Source of the DNA: Pseudooceanicola batsensis HTCC2597
GTDB taxonomy: Bacteria > Pseudomonadota > Alphaproteobacteria > Rhodobacterales > Rhodobacteraceae
Reading direction: 5' to 3'
Length of the DNA stretch: 64,000 bases
Assembly (NCBI RefSeq): GCF_000152725.1
Contig: NZ_CH724131.1
Location: 2,453,167 to 2,517,166, forward strand
Shown: positions 1 through 8,482 of the stretch, in pieces
Position numbering within the stretch: the stretch's first letter is position 1
Layout of the letters: each line of letters begins with the position of its first letter
Translations under genes and position numbers: made by a program
The notes under the pieces: model-generated
The model's input: only the letters and a program-made list of their open reading frames with translations
Told to the model about the DNA's origin: nothing
The model's database searches: none

Positions 1-2144
1 CGGGTCTCGACGTGCTGCCCATCGGCGGCTTCTACAAGGCGCGCAAATCCGGCGAAACCCACGCTTGGGAAGCGCAGACGATGCATATGATGCAGACCGC
101 CTGCAACCGCGCCTCCTATGAGATCTGGAAGCAGTACAGCGCCCGGATGCAGGCGAATCCGCCGATCCACCTGCGCGACCTGCTGGCCATCAAGCCGCTG
201 GGCCAGGCCGTCCCGCTGGAAGAGGTGGAAAGCATCACCTCGATCCGCAAGCGTTTCGTGACCCCCGGCATGTCGCTCGGCGCGCTGAGCCCGGAGGCGC
301 ACAAGACGCTGAACGTCGCGATGAACCGTATCGGCGCCAAGTCCGACAGCGGCGAGGGCGGCGAGGATCCGGCGCATTTCGTGCCCGAACCCAACGGCGA
401 CAATCCTTCGGCCAAGATCAAGCAGGTGGCCTCAGGCCGCTTCGGCGTGACGGCGGAATATCTCAACCAGTGCGAAGAACTGGAGATCAAGGTGGCCCAG
501 GGCGCCAAGCCCGGCGAGGGCGGGCAACTGCCCGGCATGAAGGTCACCGACCTGATCGCGCGGCTGCGGCATTCGACCAAGGGCGTCACCCTGATCTCTC
601 CGCCGCCGCACCATGACATTTATTCTATCGAAGACCTGGCGCAGCTGATCTACGACCTCAAGCAGATCAACCCGACCGTGAAGGTAACCGTGAAACTGGT
701 GGCCTCCTCGGGCGTCGGCACGATCGCGGCGGGCGTGGCCAAGGCCAAGGCCGACATCATCCTGATCTCGGGTCACAACGGCGGCACCGGTGCCTCTCCG
801 GGCACCTCGATCAAGTTCGCGGGCCTGCCGTGGGAAATGGGCCTGACCGAAGCGCACCAGGTGCTCGCGATGAACAACCTCCGCTCCCGCGTCACCCTGC
901 GGACCGACGGCGGGCTGCGCACCGGTCGCGACATCGTCATGGCCGCGATGATGGGGGCCGAGGAATACGGCATCGGCACCGCCGCCCTGATCGCCATGGG
1001 TTGCATCATGGTGCGCCAGTGCCAGTCCAACACCTGCCCGGTCGGAGTCTGCACGCAGGACGATTCCTTGCGCGCCAAGTTCACCGGCAACGCGGACAAG
1101 GTGGTCAATCTCATCACCTTCTACGCCCAGGAGGTCCGCGAGATCCTCGCCTCGATCGGGGCCCGGTCGCTGGATGAGGTCATCGGCCGGGCCGACCTGC
1201 TCAGCCAGGTGTCGCGCGGCGCAGATCACCTCGACGATCTCGACCTCAACCCGCTGCTGATCACGGTCGATGGCTCGAAGAACATCGTCTACGACCGCGA
1301 GAAGGACAGGAACGAAGTGGACGACACGCTGGACGTGGAAATCGTGCGCGATGCTGCCCGGTTCCTGCGCGACGGCGAGAAGATGCAGCTGAGCTACGCG
1401 GTGCAGAACACGCATCGGTCGGTCGGCACGCGGACCTCGTCGCACATCGTGCGGAACTTCGGCATGCGCAATGCGCTCCAGCCCGATCACCTGACGGTCA
1501 AGCTGTCCGGCTCGGCCGGCCAGTCGCTCGGTGCCTTCGCGGCGCCGGGGCTCAAGATCGAGGTAATGGGCGAGGCCAACGACTATGTCGGCAAGGGCCT
1601 GTCGGGCGGCATCGTCGTGGTGCGTCCGCCGATGGAAAGCCCGCTGACCGCCTCCGAGAACACGATCATCGGCAACACCGTGCTCTACGGCGCGACCGAC
1701 GGCTTCCTCTTCGCGGCCGGTCGCGCGGGCGAACGTTTTGCCGTCCGGAACTCGGGCGCCACGGTGGTCATAGAGGGCTGCGGGTCGAACGGCTGCGAAT
1801 ACATGACCGGCGGCGTCGCCGTGATCCTGGGCAGCGTGGGGCCGAACTTCGGCGCGGGCATGACCGGCGGCATGGCCTATCTTCATGACCCCGAGAACCT
1901 TGCAGAGACCTTGATGAACAAGGAAACGCTGGTCACCTGCCCGGTCACCGTCGATCACTGGCAGGACCAGCTGCGCGGCCTGATCGAACGGCACGCCGCG
2001 GAAACGGGCAGCCGCAAGGCGGCGGATCTGATCCAGAACTGGGACCTGGAGAAGGACAACTTCGTTCAGGTCTGCCCCAAGGAGATGCTGCCGCACATTC
2101 CATATCCGCTGACGGTGGAAGAACAGGCGATGCCCGCGGAGTGA
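1..2144 (+). CDS. gltB: Glutamate synthase (NADPH) large subunit, 3' part
   Basis: The reading frame is open from base 3, so the gene starts before the window; about 713 C-terminal residues of a family of roughly 1,500 are present. The FMN/2-oxoglutarate domain is recognisable from SLGALSPEAH and HNGGTGASP. The 3Fe-4S cysteines follow in the order C-x5-C-x4-C (CIMVRQCQSNTCPVGVC, near 1003-1055). The C-terminal glycine-rich beta-helix domain (GSAGQSLGAF onward, about 1508-1890) closes the protein. The family transfers ammonia from glutamine to 2-oxoglutarate in the cytoplasm. The amidotransferase N-terminus lies outside, so its catalytic Cys cannot be checked. Confidence 0.97.
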   Translation, partial: GLDVLPIGGFYKARKSGETHAWEAQTMHMMQTACNRASYEIWKQYSARMQANPPIHLRDLLAIKPLGQAVPLEEVESITSIRKRFVTPGMSLGALSPEAHKTLNVAMNRIGAKSDSGEGGEDPAHFVPEPNGDNPSAKIKQVASGRFGVTAEYLNQCEELEIKVAQGAKPGEGGQLPGMKVTDLIARLRHSTKGVTLISPPPHHDIYSIEDLAQLIYDLKQINPTVKVTVKLVASSGVGTIAAGVAKAKADIILISGHNGGTGASPGTSIKFAGLPWEMGLTEAHQVLAMNNLRSRVTLRTDGGLRTGRDIVMAAMMGAEEYGIGTAALIAMGCIMVRQCQSNTCPVGVCTQDDSLRAKFTGNADKVVNLITFYAQEVREILASIGARSLDEVIGRADLLSQVSRGADHLDDLDLNPLLITVDGSKNIVYDREKDRNEVDDTLDVEIVRDAARFLRDGEKMQLSYAVQNTHRSVGTRTSSHIVRNFGMRNALQPDHLTVKLSGSAGQSLGAFAAPGLKIEVMGEANDYVGKGLSGGIVVVRPPMESPLTASENTIIGNTVLYGATDGFLFAAGRAGERFAVRNSGATVVIEGCGSNGCEYMTGGVAVILGSVGPNFGAGMTGGMAYLHDPENLAETLMNKETLVTCPVTVDHWQDQLRGLIERHAAETGSRKAADLIQNWDLEKDNFVQVCPKEMLPHIPYPLTVEEQAMPAE

Positions 2145-2151
2145 ACGAAAG

Positions 2152-2176
2152 TAGGGTGGGTCGAGGACCCACCCTA
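2152..2176 (+). terminator. Perfect inverted repeat after gltB
   Basis: An 11-bp perfect stem (2152-2162 with 2166-2176, three-base loop) lies eight bases after the gltB stop. There is no T-run behind it, so it may be a 3' mRNA-stabilising hairpin or a member of a dispersed palindrome family rather than a full intrinsic terminator. Confidence 0.5.
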
Positions 2177-2250
2177 AGGGCGCGTGTCCCCGCGTGACCG
2201 GACGTTCGTCACGGATTCCTTTCGGCCCCGTGGTGAGGTAGGATCGTCCC

Positions 2251-2994
2251 ATGGCAAGACAGGCAGGCAAGCGGTCGAAGACCGCCGGCCGGAGCAGGAC
2301 ATCGAGAAAGGACCGCAGGTTCCGCCCCCTTCGCTGGCTGAGGCGCTGGACCCTGCGCGCCCTCACCTTCGTCGCCGTCGCGGTGCTGGCGGTGGTGGCC
2401 CTCTATGCCGTGGTGAATCCGGTCACGGGCATCTACATGAAGACCGAGGAGATGCGCCTCGGGTCGATCGACCACCAGTGGGTCGGCTTCGACGAGATCG
2501 CGCCGGTGATGGCCCGCTCGGCCGTGGCGGCGGAGGATGCGAATTTCTGCACGCACTGGGGATTCGACATGGCTGCCATCCGCAACGCCATCGACGCGGG
2601 CGGCAACCGGGGCGCCTCGACCATCACCCAGCAGGTGATCAAGAACGTGTTTCTCTGGCACGGCCGGAGCTGGCTGCGAAAGGCGCTCGAGGCGGCGATG
2701 ACCCCTGTGGTCGAACTCGTTTGGTCCAAGCGCCGAATCCTCGAGGTCTACCTGAACATGGCGGAATTCGACGAAGGCGTGTTCGGCGTGGATGCCGCCG
2801 CTCATCACTATTTCGGCATCGGCCCGGGCGAACTGAACGCCACACAGGCCGCGCGTCTGGCGGCGGTCCTGCCCTCGCCCAAGCAGCGTTCGGCCAGCAA
2901 GCCCACGGACTTCGTCCGCAAACGGGCCGCATCCGTCATGGACGGGGCGGCAACGATCCGTCGCGACGGGCGCGCGGCCTGCTTCGAGGATTGA
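2251..2994 (+). CDS. mtgA: Monofunctional biosynthetic peptidoglycan transglycosylase
   Basis: 247 residues, the usual size for MtgA. A basic N-terminus is followed by one membrane anchor (about residues 43-63), then a GT51 domain. Conserved motifs are visible: AAEDANFCTHWG (motif 1, with its catalytic Glu), GASTITQQ (motif 2), and KRRILEVYLN with the second glutamate. No transpeptidase domain follows, which separates it from class A PBPs. The family polymerises lipid II glycan chains on the periplasmic face of the inner membrane. It stands alone between gltB and a GST gene. Confidence 0.93.
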   Translation: MARQAGKRSKTAGRSRTSRKDRRFRPLRWLRRWTLRALTFVAVAVLAVVALYAVVNPVTGIYMKTEEMRLGSIDHQWVGFDEIAPVMARSAVAAEDANFCTHWGFDMAAIRNAIDAGGNRGASTITQQVIKNVFLWHGRSWLRKALEAAMTPVVELVWSKRRILEVYLNMAEFDEGVFGVDAAAHHYFGIGPGELNATQAARLAAVLPSPKQRSASKPTDFVRKRAASVMDGAATIRRDGRAACFED

Positions 2995-3046
2995 AATTTG
3001 ACCGGTGACGATGCATGACAGCGGAACTCTCCTAAGTTCGTTGATC

Positions 3047-3712
3047 ATGCCCACCCTATTTCACGTTCCATTGTCTCCCTTCTGCCGAAAGGTCCGCCTG
3101 TCGCTGGCCGAAAAGCGCATCGAATGCGAGCTGGTCGAAGTGAGATACTGGGAGCGTGACCCCGATTTCCTCCGCCGCAACCCGGCGGGCAAGGTCCCGG
3201 TCCTCAAGATGGACGGCAAGCTGATGGCCGAAAGCAGCGCCATCTGCGAATGGATCGAAGAGACCTGCCCCGAACCCGCGCTGATGCCCGCCACGCCCGA
3301 CGCCCGTGTCGAGGTTCGCCGGCTGGTCCAGTGGTTCGACGACAAGTTCCACAGCGAGGTCACGTCGAACCTGCTCTACGAGCGCGTCAACAAGAAGCTG
3401 ATGAAGTCGGGCTATCCGGAAAGCAGGAACATCAAGGCCGGCGCGCAGAAGATCAAGTTCCACCTCGACTACATGTCGTGGCTGCTGGATCACCGCCGCT
3501 GGCTGGCCGGCAACACGATGACGCTTGCCGATTTTGCCGCCGCCGCGCATCTTTCGGCGCTCGACTACATCTCGGACGTGGACTGGAACCGGTCCGAGAA
3601 CGTCCGCGACTGGTATGCCAAGATCAAGTCGCGGCCGGCCTTCCGGTCGATCCTGGCCGATGTCGTGCCGGGCTTTCCGCCGCCCGCACATTACGCCGAC
3701 CTGGATTTCTGA
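3047..3712 (+). CDS. Glutathione S-transferase family protein
   Basis: 221 residues from the ATG at 3047; a start at 3005 is possible but adds 14 unconserved residues. The N-terminal thioredoxin-like domain has SPFCRKVR (active-site Ser/Cys region), the cis-Pro stretch GKVPVLK and the gamma-glutamyl-binding AESSAI. The C-terminal helical domain contains LADFAAAAHL. The exact substrate cannot be told from sequence. The closest general resemblance is to bacterial beta/omega-like GSTs of the cytoplasm. Confidence 0.85.
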   Translation: MPTLFHVPLSPFCRKVRLSLAEKRIECELVEVRYWERDPDFLRRNPAGKVPVLKMDGKLMAESSAICEWIEETCPEPALMPATPDARVEVRRLVQWFDDKFHSEVTSNLLYERVNKKLMKSGYPESRNIKAGAQKIKFHLDYMSWLLDHRRWLAGNTMTLADFAAAAHLSALDYISDVDWNRSENVRDWYAKIKSRPAFRSILADVVPGFPPPAHYADLDF

Positions 3713-3769
3713 CACCGCCGGGTTCGGGGCGGGGCCGGGACCGGGCCTTCGGAGCATTCAGAGGGGCAG

Positions 3770-4819
3770 ATGGGACACGATCTCAAGAACCGCCTGATCG
3801 CGCAGGCGGCAGAGCTGGGCTTCGACGCCTGCCGCATCTGCCGGCCGGGCGATATCCCGGAGGTGCCCGAGCGGCTCGCCGCCTTTCTCGGCGCGGGGTT
3901 TCACGGCCAGATGTCATGGCTGGCCGAGCGGTCGCACTGGCGCGCCGATCCGGAAACGCTCTGGCCCGAGGCCCGGTCGGTCATCATGCTGGCCGAGAAC
4001 TACGGCCCCGACCACGACCCCCTCGACATCCTCGACCGGCCGGATCGCGGGGCGGTGTCGGTCTATGCCCGGAACCGCGATTATCACGACGTGGTCAAGA
4101 AACGGCTCAAGCGGCTCGCCCGCTGGCTGATCGCCGAGGCCGGCACCGAGCCCGAGGTCAAGGTCTTCGTCGATACGGCCCCGGTGGCCGAGAAGCCACT
4201 CGGCCATGCCGCGGGTCTGGGCTGGCAGGGCAAGCATACCAACCTCGTCAGCCGCGACCTGGGAAGCTGGTTCTTCATCGGTTCGGTCTTCACCACGCTG
4301 GACCTCCCCCCCGACGAGGCCGAGACCGATCATTGCGGATCCTGCCGCCGGTGCCTGGACATCTGCCCGACCGACGCCTTCCCCGCCCCGTATCAGCTGG
4401 ATGCGCGGCGGTGCATCTCTTATCTGACCATCGAACATGACGGCCCCGTCGACCCCGACCTGCGCCCCGCGCTCGGCAACCGGATCTACGGCTGCGACGA
4501 CTGCCTGGCGGTCTGCCCCTGGAACAAGTTCGCGCAGACCGCGCAGGAGGCCAGGTATCACGCCCGCGAAGACCTTGCCGCGCCGCACCTTGCCGAACTT
4601 GCCGCCCTGGACGACGCCGCGTTCCGGCGGAAGTTCAGCGGCTCGCCGATCAAGCGCATCGGACGCAACCGGTTCGTCCGCAACGTGCTTTACGCGATCG
4701 GGAACAGCGCCGACCCGATGTTCGCCGACATCGCCGGCCGGCTGCGGACCGACCCCGATCCCACGGTCGCGGAGGCGGCGGAATGGGCCCTTCGGCGGCT
4801 GGGCGGACACAAGACATGA
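3770..4819 (+). CDS. queG: Epoxyqueuosine reductase
   Basis: 349 residues. QueG reduces epoxyqueuosine to queuosine in the tRNA wobble position, using cobalamin and two 4Fe-4S clusters. Both ferredoxin-like cysteine sets are present: [12 protein letters not shown] (near 4336-4371) and CDDCLAVCP (near 4495-4520). A C-terminal HEAT-like region holds the pattern [10 protein letters not shown]. The gene follows the GST gene by 57 bp and ends at a strong hairpin. Start at 3770 fits the family N-terminus, with [15 protein letters not shown] close to the start. Confidence 0.95.
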   Translation: MGHDLKNRLIAQAAELGFDACRICRPGDIPEVPERLAAFLGAGFHGQMSWLAERSHWRADPETLWPEARSVIMLAENYGPDHDPLDILDRPDRGAVSVYARNRDYHDVVKKRLKRLARWLIAEAGTEPEVKVFVDTAPVAEKPLGHAAGLGWQGKHTNLVSRDLGSWFFIGSVFTTLDLPPDEAETDHCGSCRRCLDICPTDAFPAPYQLDARRCISYLTIEHDGPVDPDLRPALGNRIYGCDDCLAVCPWNKFAQTAQEARYHAREDLAAPHLAELAALDDAAFRRKFSGSPIKRIGRNRFVRNVLYAIGNSADPMFADIAGRLRTDPDPTVAEAAEWALRRLGGHKT

Positions 4820-4852
4820 AAAAGCCCCGGATCGCGGCTGCGATCCGGGGCT
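4819..4852 (-). terminator. Intrinsic terminator between convergent queG and the secreted-protein gene
   Basis: A perfect 13-bp stem (4823-4835 with 4840-4852) encloses a GGCT tetraloop. On the minus strand it is followed by a U-run (A-run 4819-4823 on the plus strand), so it is a full intrinsic terminator for the 4874-5395 gene. It may also act on queG readthrough. Confidence 0.85.
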
Positions 4853-4873
4853 GAAATGGACGAGAGGGCCGGA

Positions 4874-5395
4874 TTACTCGTCGTCGACGATGACCGTCAG
4901 ACCACCGTCCGCGCGGGTGTAGGCCGCGACGACGTCGTCTTCGGTGTAGCCACCTGCTTCGAGTTTCTGCTGAACCATCGAGTTGGCGACGATGGCCGAG
5001 CGCATCTCGGTGGCGTCTTCGTCGCTCCACGGCTCGACACCGTCAACGTCGTTCATGGTCCAGATGTACATCTCGCGGGAGGAATCCATCCCTTCGATGT
5101 CGGTCGCCTCGGCAAGGCGCGAGGTTTCCAGCGAAGCCGGGACGGACGTCGAGGAGTCGACCTCGGTCACGGTCTGCGAGTCGGCACGCTCTTCCAGCGT
5201 TTCGTCGACCGAGCTGGTGGCCTGCTCTTCGTCGGTGAAGGTTTCGACGCTGTTGATCGCGCCGCTTTCCACACCGCGGGAATCTTCCATCGATTCCGGC
5301 ACGTCTTCCGTGACCGAGGACTGTGCCATCGCGGCACCGGCGGAAACGGTGGTCAGAAGGGCTGCATAACCGATAATCTTGCTAGTGAAGCGCAT
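4874..5395 (-). CDS. Strongly acidic exported protein, unknown function
   Basis: 173 residues starting at the ATG at 5395, which has an AGGAG ribosome-binding site about 7 nt upstream. Residues 1-24 are a signal peptide (basic MRFTSK, hydrophobic core, AMA-Q cleavage site). The mature chain is very rich in Asp, Glu, Ser and Thr with few basic residues. Only the C-terminal third, with EPWSDEDATEMR and AGGYTEDDVV, looks folded and conserved. I do not recognise the family. It is a single gene with its own terminator, so it is probably regulated separately. Periplasmic location is inferred. Confidence 0.75.
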   Translation of the reverse strand: MRFTSKIIGYAALLTTVSAGAAMAQSSVTEDVPESMEDSRGVESGAINSVETFTDEEQATSSVDETLEERADSQTVTEVDSSTSVPASLETSRLAEATDIEGMDSSREMYIWTMNDVDGVEPWSDEDATEMRSAIVANSMVQQKLEAGGYTEDDVVAAYTRADGGLTVIVDDE

Positions 5396-5783
5396 AATGT
5401 ACTCTCCTTTTCTCTGTTCCGGGCAAGCGCGTTCACCGCGCCCCGGTGATCTGGCAGGACAACACACCGTTGGTTGAGAATGTTCCGCGCCGTCAAAAAA
5501 ACGTCATTCCCTGATCCGGAGAGAGGCGTTGGACGTAGGGCCGCGCCGGCGATATTGCGCATACCAAACATGTACTTGCCCGTTTCCGCAGACGCCGCCG
5601 AACCCGCGCGACATGCCGCCCAAGGCCATGGCGGCGGGCTTTGCGGCAGGCGCCGGACGACCCGCATCGCCCCTCCGAGGTCCCCCGGGATCCGGCTTCT
5701 GGGTGGTCGGCGGTCCGCCCGGTCGATTGAACGTTCGGCGCGCGTGCACATATTCTGTCTCAGACCTTTCGAAGGAGTATTTC
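5396..5783. other. 388-bp divergent intergenic region
   Basis: The stretch separates the start of the secreted-protein gene (minus) and msrB (plus). It holds the msrB promoter candidate at 5727-5756. No ORF with a ribosome-binding site or recognisable similarity is seen; the open frames here are by-products of high GC. Confidence 0.5.
5727..5756 (+). promoter_or_regulatory. Sigma-70-type promoter candidate for msrB-msrA
   Basis: TTGAAC (5727-5732), an 18-bp spacer and TATTCT (5751-5756), with the msrB ATG 28 bp further on behind a GAAGGAG ribosome-binding site. Each hexamer differs from consensus at only one or two bases. Confidence 0.5.
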
Positions 5784-6230
5784 ATGTCCGAATACACACG
5801 TGACCCCGACGCCCTGTCCCGCCTGACGCCCGAGCAGTTCCGCGTCACGCAGGAAAACGGCACCGAGCGCCCGGGTACCGGTGAACTGCTGAACGAGAAG
5901 CGCGCCGGCATCTTCGTCGACATCGTGTCGGGAGAGCCGCTCTTCGCCTCGTCCGACAAGTACGAAAGCGGCTGCGGCTGGCCGAGCTTTACCAAGCCGA
6001 TCGAGCCGGCCCACGTCCGCGAGTTGCGCGACACCTCGCTCGGCATGATCCGGACCGAGGTGCGCTCGACCCATGGCGACAGCCACCTGGGCCATGTCTT
6101 TCCGGACGGTCCCGTTGACAGGGGCGGGCTGCGCTACTGCATCAATTCGGCCTCGCTGCGTTTCGTCCCGAAGGACGAGATGGAAGCCGAGGGCTATGGC
6201 GACTACCTGGACCAAGTGGAGGATATCTGA
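5784..6230 (+). CDS. msrB: Peptide-methionine (R)-S-oxide reductase
   Basis: 148 residues from the ATG at 5784, preceded by GAAGGAG; the longer upstream frame is not used. MsrB reduces the R epimer of protein-bound methionine sulfoxide. The catalytic Cys119 lies in RYCINSASL and Cys64 in [18 protein letters not shown] is the conserved histidine region. The two CxxC zinc motifs of E. coli MsrB are absent, so this is a zinc-free form. The stop overlaps the msrA start (TGATG), so the two are translationally coupled and cover both sulfoxide epimers. Confidence 0.95.
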   Translation: MSEYTRDPDALSRLTPEQFRVTQENGTERPGTGELLNEKRAGIFVDIVSGEPLFASSDKYESGCGWPSFTKPIEPAHVRELRDTSLGMIRTEVRSTHGDSHLGHVFPDGPVDRGGLRYCINSASLRFVPKDEMEAEGYGDYLDQVEDI

Positions 6231-6736
6231 TGACCGAACAACGCGCCGTCCTGGCCGGAGGCTGCTTCTGGGGCATGCAGGACCTGATCCGCAAGCTGCC
6301 CGGAGTCCTGCGCACGCGTGTCGGATATACCGGCGGCGACGTGCCGAAGGCGACCTACCGCAACCATGGCACCCATGCCGAGGGGATCGAGATCATCTTC
6401 GATCCCGACCGCATCACCTATCGCCAGCTCCTTGAGTTCTTCTTCCAGATCCACGACCCGACGACATTGAACCGGCAGGGCAACGACATCGGCCTGTCGT
6501 ACCGCTCGGCAATCTATTACGTGGACGATCAGCAGAAGGCGGTGGCCGAAGACACAATCGCCGATGTCAACGCCTCGGGCATCTGGCCCGGCCGTGTCGT
6601 GACCGAGGTGGAGCCGGTCGGGGATTTCTGGGAAGCCGAGCCCGAGCACCAGGACTATCTCGAACGCATTCCCAACGGCTATACCTGCCACTTTCCGCGT
6701 CCCGACTGGGTCCTGCCGAAACGCGCCGCCGAGTAG
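6230..6736 (+). CDS. msrA: Peptide-methionine (S)-S-oxide reductase
   Basis: 168 residues. The GGCFWG motif with catalytic Cys12 is at the N-terminus and GYTGG follows at about residue 33. A second Cys near the C-terminus (YTCHF) could resolve the sulfenic acid. The start overlaps the msrB stop by one base. The pair forms a two-gene operon followed by a weak hairpin. Confidence 0.96.
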   Translation: MTEQRAVLAGGCFWGMQDLIRKLPGVLRTRVGYTGGDVPKATYRNHGTHAEGIEIIFDPDRITYRQLLEFFFQIHDPTTLNRQGNDIGLSYRSAIYYVDDQQKAVAEDTIADVNASGIWPGRVVTEVEPVGDFWEAEPEHQDYLERIPNGYTCHFPRPDWVLPKRAAE

Positions 6737-7140
6737 GGCGCCGCGGCCCGGGCGATCACCCTCGACCGTCCGGGCCGCAGATCGTCGCAAGATTCGCCGC
6801 TTCGGCCACGAACCCTGGCCGCGGCCTGCCGCGTCTGGGCAAGCCGAGGGGGGCGCGGCTCCACCGGTCGGCCACCCGCCTCAACAACCTCCCTGGCCCG
6901 CGCCGGGGCGGCACCGCCACCGGAACCACGCCGCCCGGCTCCGGCGGCGTCGTGGTCAGCAGCGGCAGCGGCCCGGCAGTGCCGAGCGCGGACACCCGGA
7001 CGAAGGCGAGGTGCAGCCCGCCATATCCCCCGATACCCCGCCCCGCCAGCCGAACGGTTAATCCGCCCCGGGCCCGGAATTGGCGTTTGCCCTCTCCGCC
7101 CGCCATGCTACCCGGGAGGCCCAACAGACCGGAGCCCGCC
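6737..7140. other. 404-bp GC-rich intergenic region before xthA
   Basis: It contains the hairpin at 6743-6778, then very GC-rich, low-complexity sequence rich in GCC/CCG repeats. Open frames on both strands (for example 6756-7172 minus) read as Pro/Arg/Gly-rich nonsense with no ribosome-binding site. No promoter for xthA is convincing. Confidence 0.45.
6743..6778 (+). terminator. Weak hairpin terminator candidate after msrA
   Basis: A 9-bp GC stem (6743-6751 with 6770-6778) with an 18-base loop starts seven bases after the msrA stop. No T-run follows, so confidence in termination is low. Confidence 0.35.
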
Positions 7141-7929
7141 ATGCCATTCACCCTCGCCACGTGGAACATCAACTCCGTCCGCCTGCGGGAGCCGCTGGTC
7201 CTGAGGTTCCTTCAGGAAGAGGCGCCGGACGTCCTCTGCCTTCAGGAATGCAAGTCCCCCGTCGACAAGATCCCGCGCGAGGCATTTTCCGATCTCGGCT
7301 ACACCCACATGATCGCCCGGGGCCAGAAGGGCTATAACGGGGTGGCGATCCTGTCGAAGATGCCGATCGAGGATGTGGGCGACAGGGATTTCGCCGCGCT
7401 CGGCCATGCCCGGCACATTGCGGGGCGGCTGGAGAACGGCGTCACGATCCACAACTTCTATGTGCCCGCCGGCGGCGACAAGCCCGATCGCGAGGTCAAC
7501 GTCAAGTTCGGTCAGAAGCTCGACTATCTCACCGGGATGCGCGACTGGTTCCACGCCGAACGGCCGGAAAAGGCGGTCCTGGTGGGCGACCTGAACATCG
7601 CCCCCCGCGAGGATGACGTCTGGAACCACAAGCAGCTGCTCAGGATCGTCTCGCACACGCCCATCGAAGTGGAGCACCTGGGCCAGACGCAGGACGCGGG
7701 GAAATGGGTGGACATCACCCGCAAGGACATTCCCCAGGGCAATCTCTACTCCTGGTGGTCCTACCGGTCCCCCGACTGGGACGCCGCCGACAAGGGCCGG
7801 CGGCTGGATCACGTCTGGGCGACGCCGGATATCGCCAACGCCGGTCACTCCAGCCGGATCCTGCGCCATATCCGTGGCTATGAGCAACCGTCGGACCACG
7901 CGCCGGTCCTGGCCACGTTCGATCTCTGA
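7141..7929 (+). CDS. xthA: Exodeoxyribonuclease III
   Basis: 262 residues from the ATG at 7141 (MPFTLATWNINSVR); the longer frame from 6952 is unconserved. It is a Mg-dependent AP endonuclease/3'-5' exonuclease of the EEP superfamily for base-excision repair. Visible motifs are TWNINSVR, LCLQECK (metal-binding Glu), GYNGVAILSK, VGDLNIAP (catalytic Asp/Asn), RRLDHVW and the terminal SDHAPV with the catalytic His. Length matches the family. The 3' end abuts the remains of a gene on the other strand. Confidence 0.95.
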   Translation: MPFTLATWNINSVRLREPLVLRFLQEEAPDVLCLQECKSPVDKIPREAFSDLGYTHMIARGQKGYNGVAILSKMPIEDVGDRDFAALGHARHIAGRLENGVTIHNFYVPAGGDKPDREVNVKFGQKLDYLTGMRDWFHAERPEKAVLVGDLNIAPREDDVWNHKQLLRIVSHTPIEVEHLGQTQDAGKWVDITRKDIPQGNLYSWWSYRSPDWDAADKGRRLDHVWATPDIANAGHSSRILRHIRGYEQPSDHAPVLATFDL

Positions 7930-8404
7930 CGCAGCCAGCCGCGACAGATCGGGGGGCCGGCCATTCGGTCGAACAGCAGGGCCAGCGGGTCCACAAGAAT
8001 GATCCGCACCGCGCCGGCAACGGACCAGCCGGGATCCAGCACCCACAGTCGCCGGGCGAGCGGCAGCACTCCGATGGCGGTCACTGCGGCGAGACCCCTC
8101 GCCCAGGCCGCGGCGATCGGAACCGCGGCCCGGTTCAGCCGGACACGCCTGCGCATGCCCCCCGTGCCACCCAGCTGCGTGTCGTGGCGGGCGGCGGAAA
8201 AAGATGCCGGTTCATGCGGGTCCGGACCACCACCAGCACGACCGGCACCAGCGCCCACCACCCCGGCCACACCCGTGACCGGACCGCGCGCATGAAGAGC
8301 GGCACGATGGTGGAGCGGGGACAGACGCTCCTCGCATGCGCGCGCCTCTCCCGCGGCGCCGCATCCAGCCCCGCGCAGCGGACCATCGCAGCCGTGACTT
8401 TCAT
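7930..8404 (-). pseudogene. Broken membrane-protein gene resembling DUF6653
   Basis: Two minus-strand frames join into one protein. Frame A (8404 down to 8135) carries SRVWPGWWALVPVVLVVV, then NRHLFPPP and RSWVARG. Frame B (from about 8160 down) carries RRRVRLNRAAVPI, RLWVLDP and LFDRM. From memory, DUF6653 proteins have the same order (SRVW-GWWAL-P, N-RLFPPP, WASRG, R-LNR--VPI, GLW-LDPW, DRMVW). The frames meet at a run of six C (8158-8163); one extra base would restore the reading. Several expected tryptophans are Arg or Cys, so decay looks real rather than a single read error. The family assignment is from memory. Confidence 0.6.
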
Positions 8405-8417
8405 GGCCCGCACACCC

Positions 8418-8446
8418 TTGGAAACCATAGACACAAGCGTCATATA
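8418..8446 (+). promoter_or_regulatory. Sigma-70-type promoter candidate for the thioredoxin-TPR gene
   Basis: TTGGAA (8418-8423), a 17-bp spacer and CATATA (8441-8446), 36 bp before the ATG at 8483. It lies just upstream of the broken gene on the other strand. Confidence 0.5.
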
Positions 8447-8482
8447 GGGGTCTGTCGGACCACAGTCACCGGGAGACACGGA

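Noticed and set aside
6756..7172. Minus-strand 138-residue frame before xthA
   Set aside because: Overlaps the xthA start, lacks a ribosome-binding site and reads as Pro/Arg/Gly low-complexity sequence.
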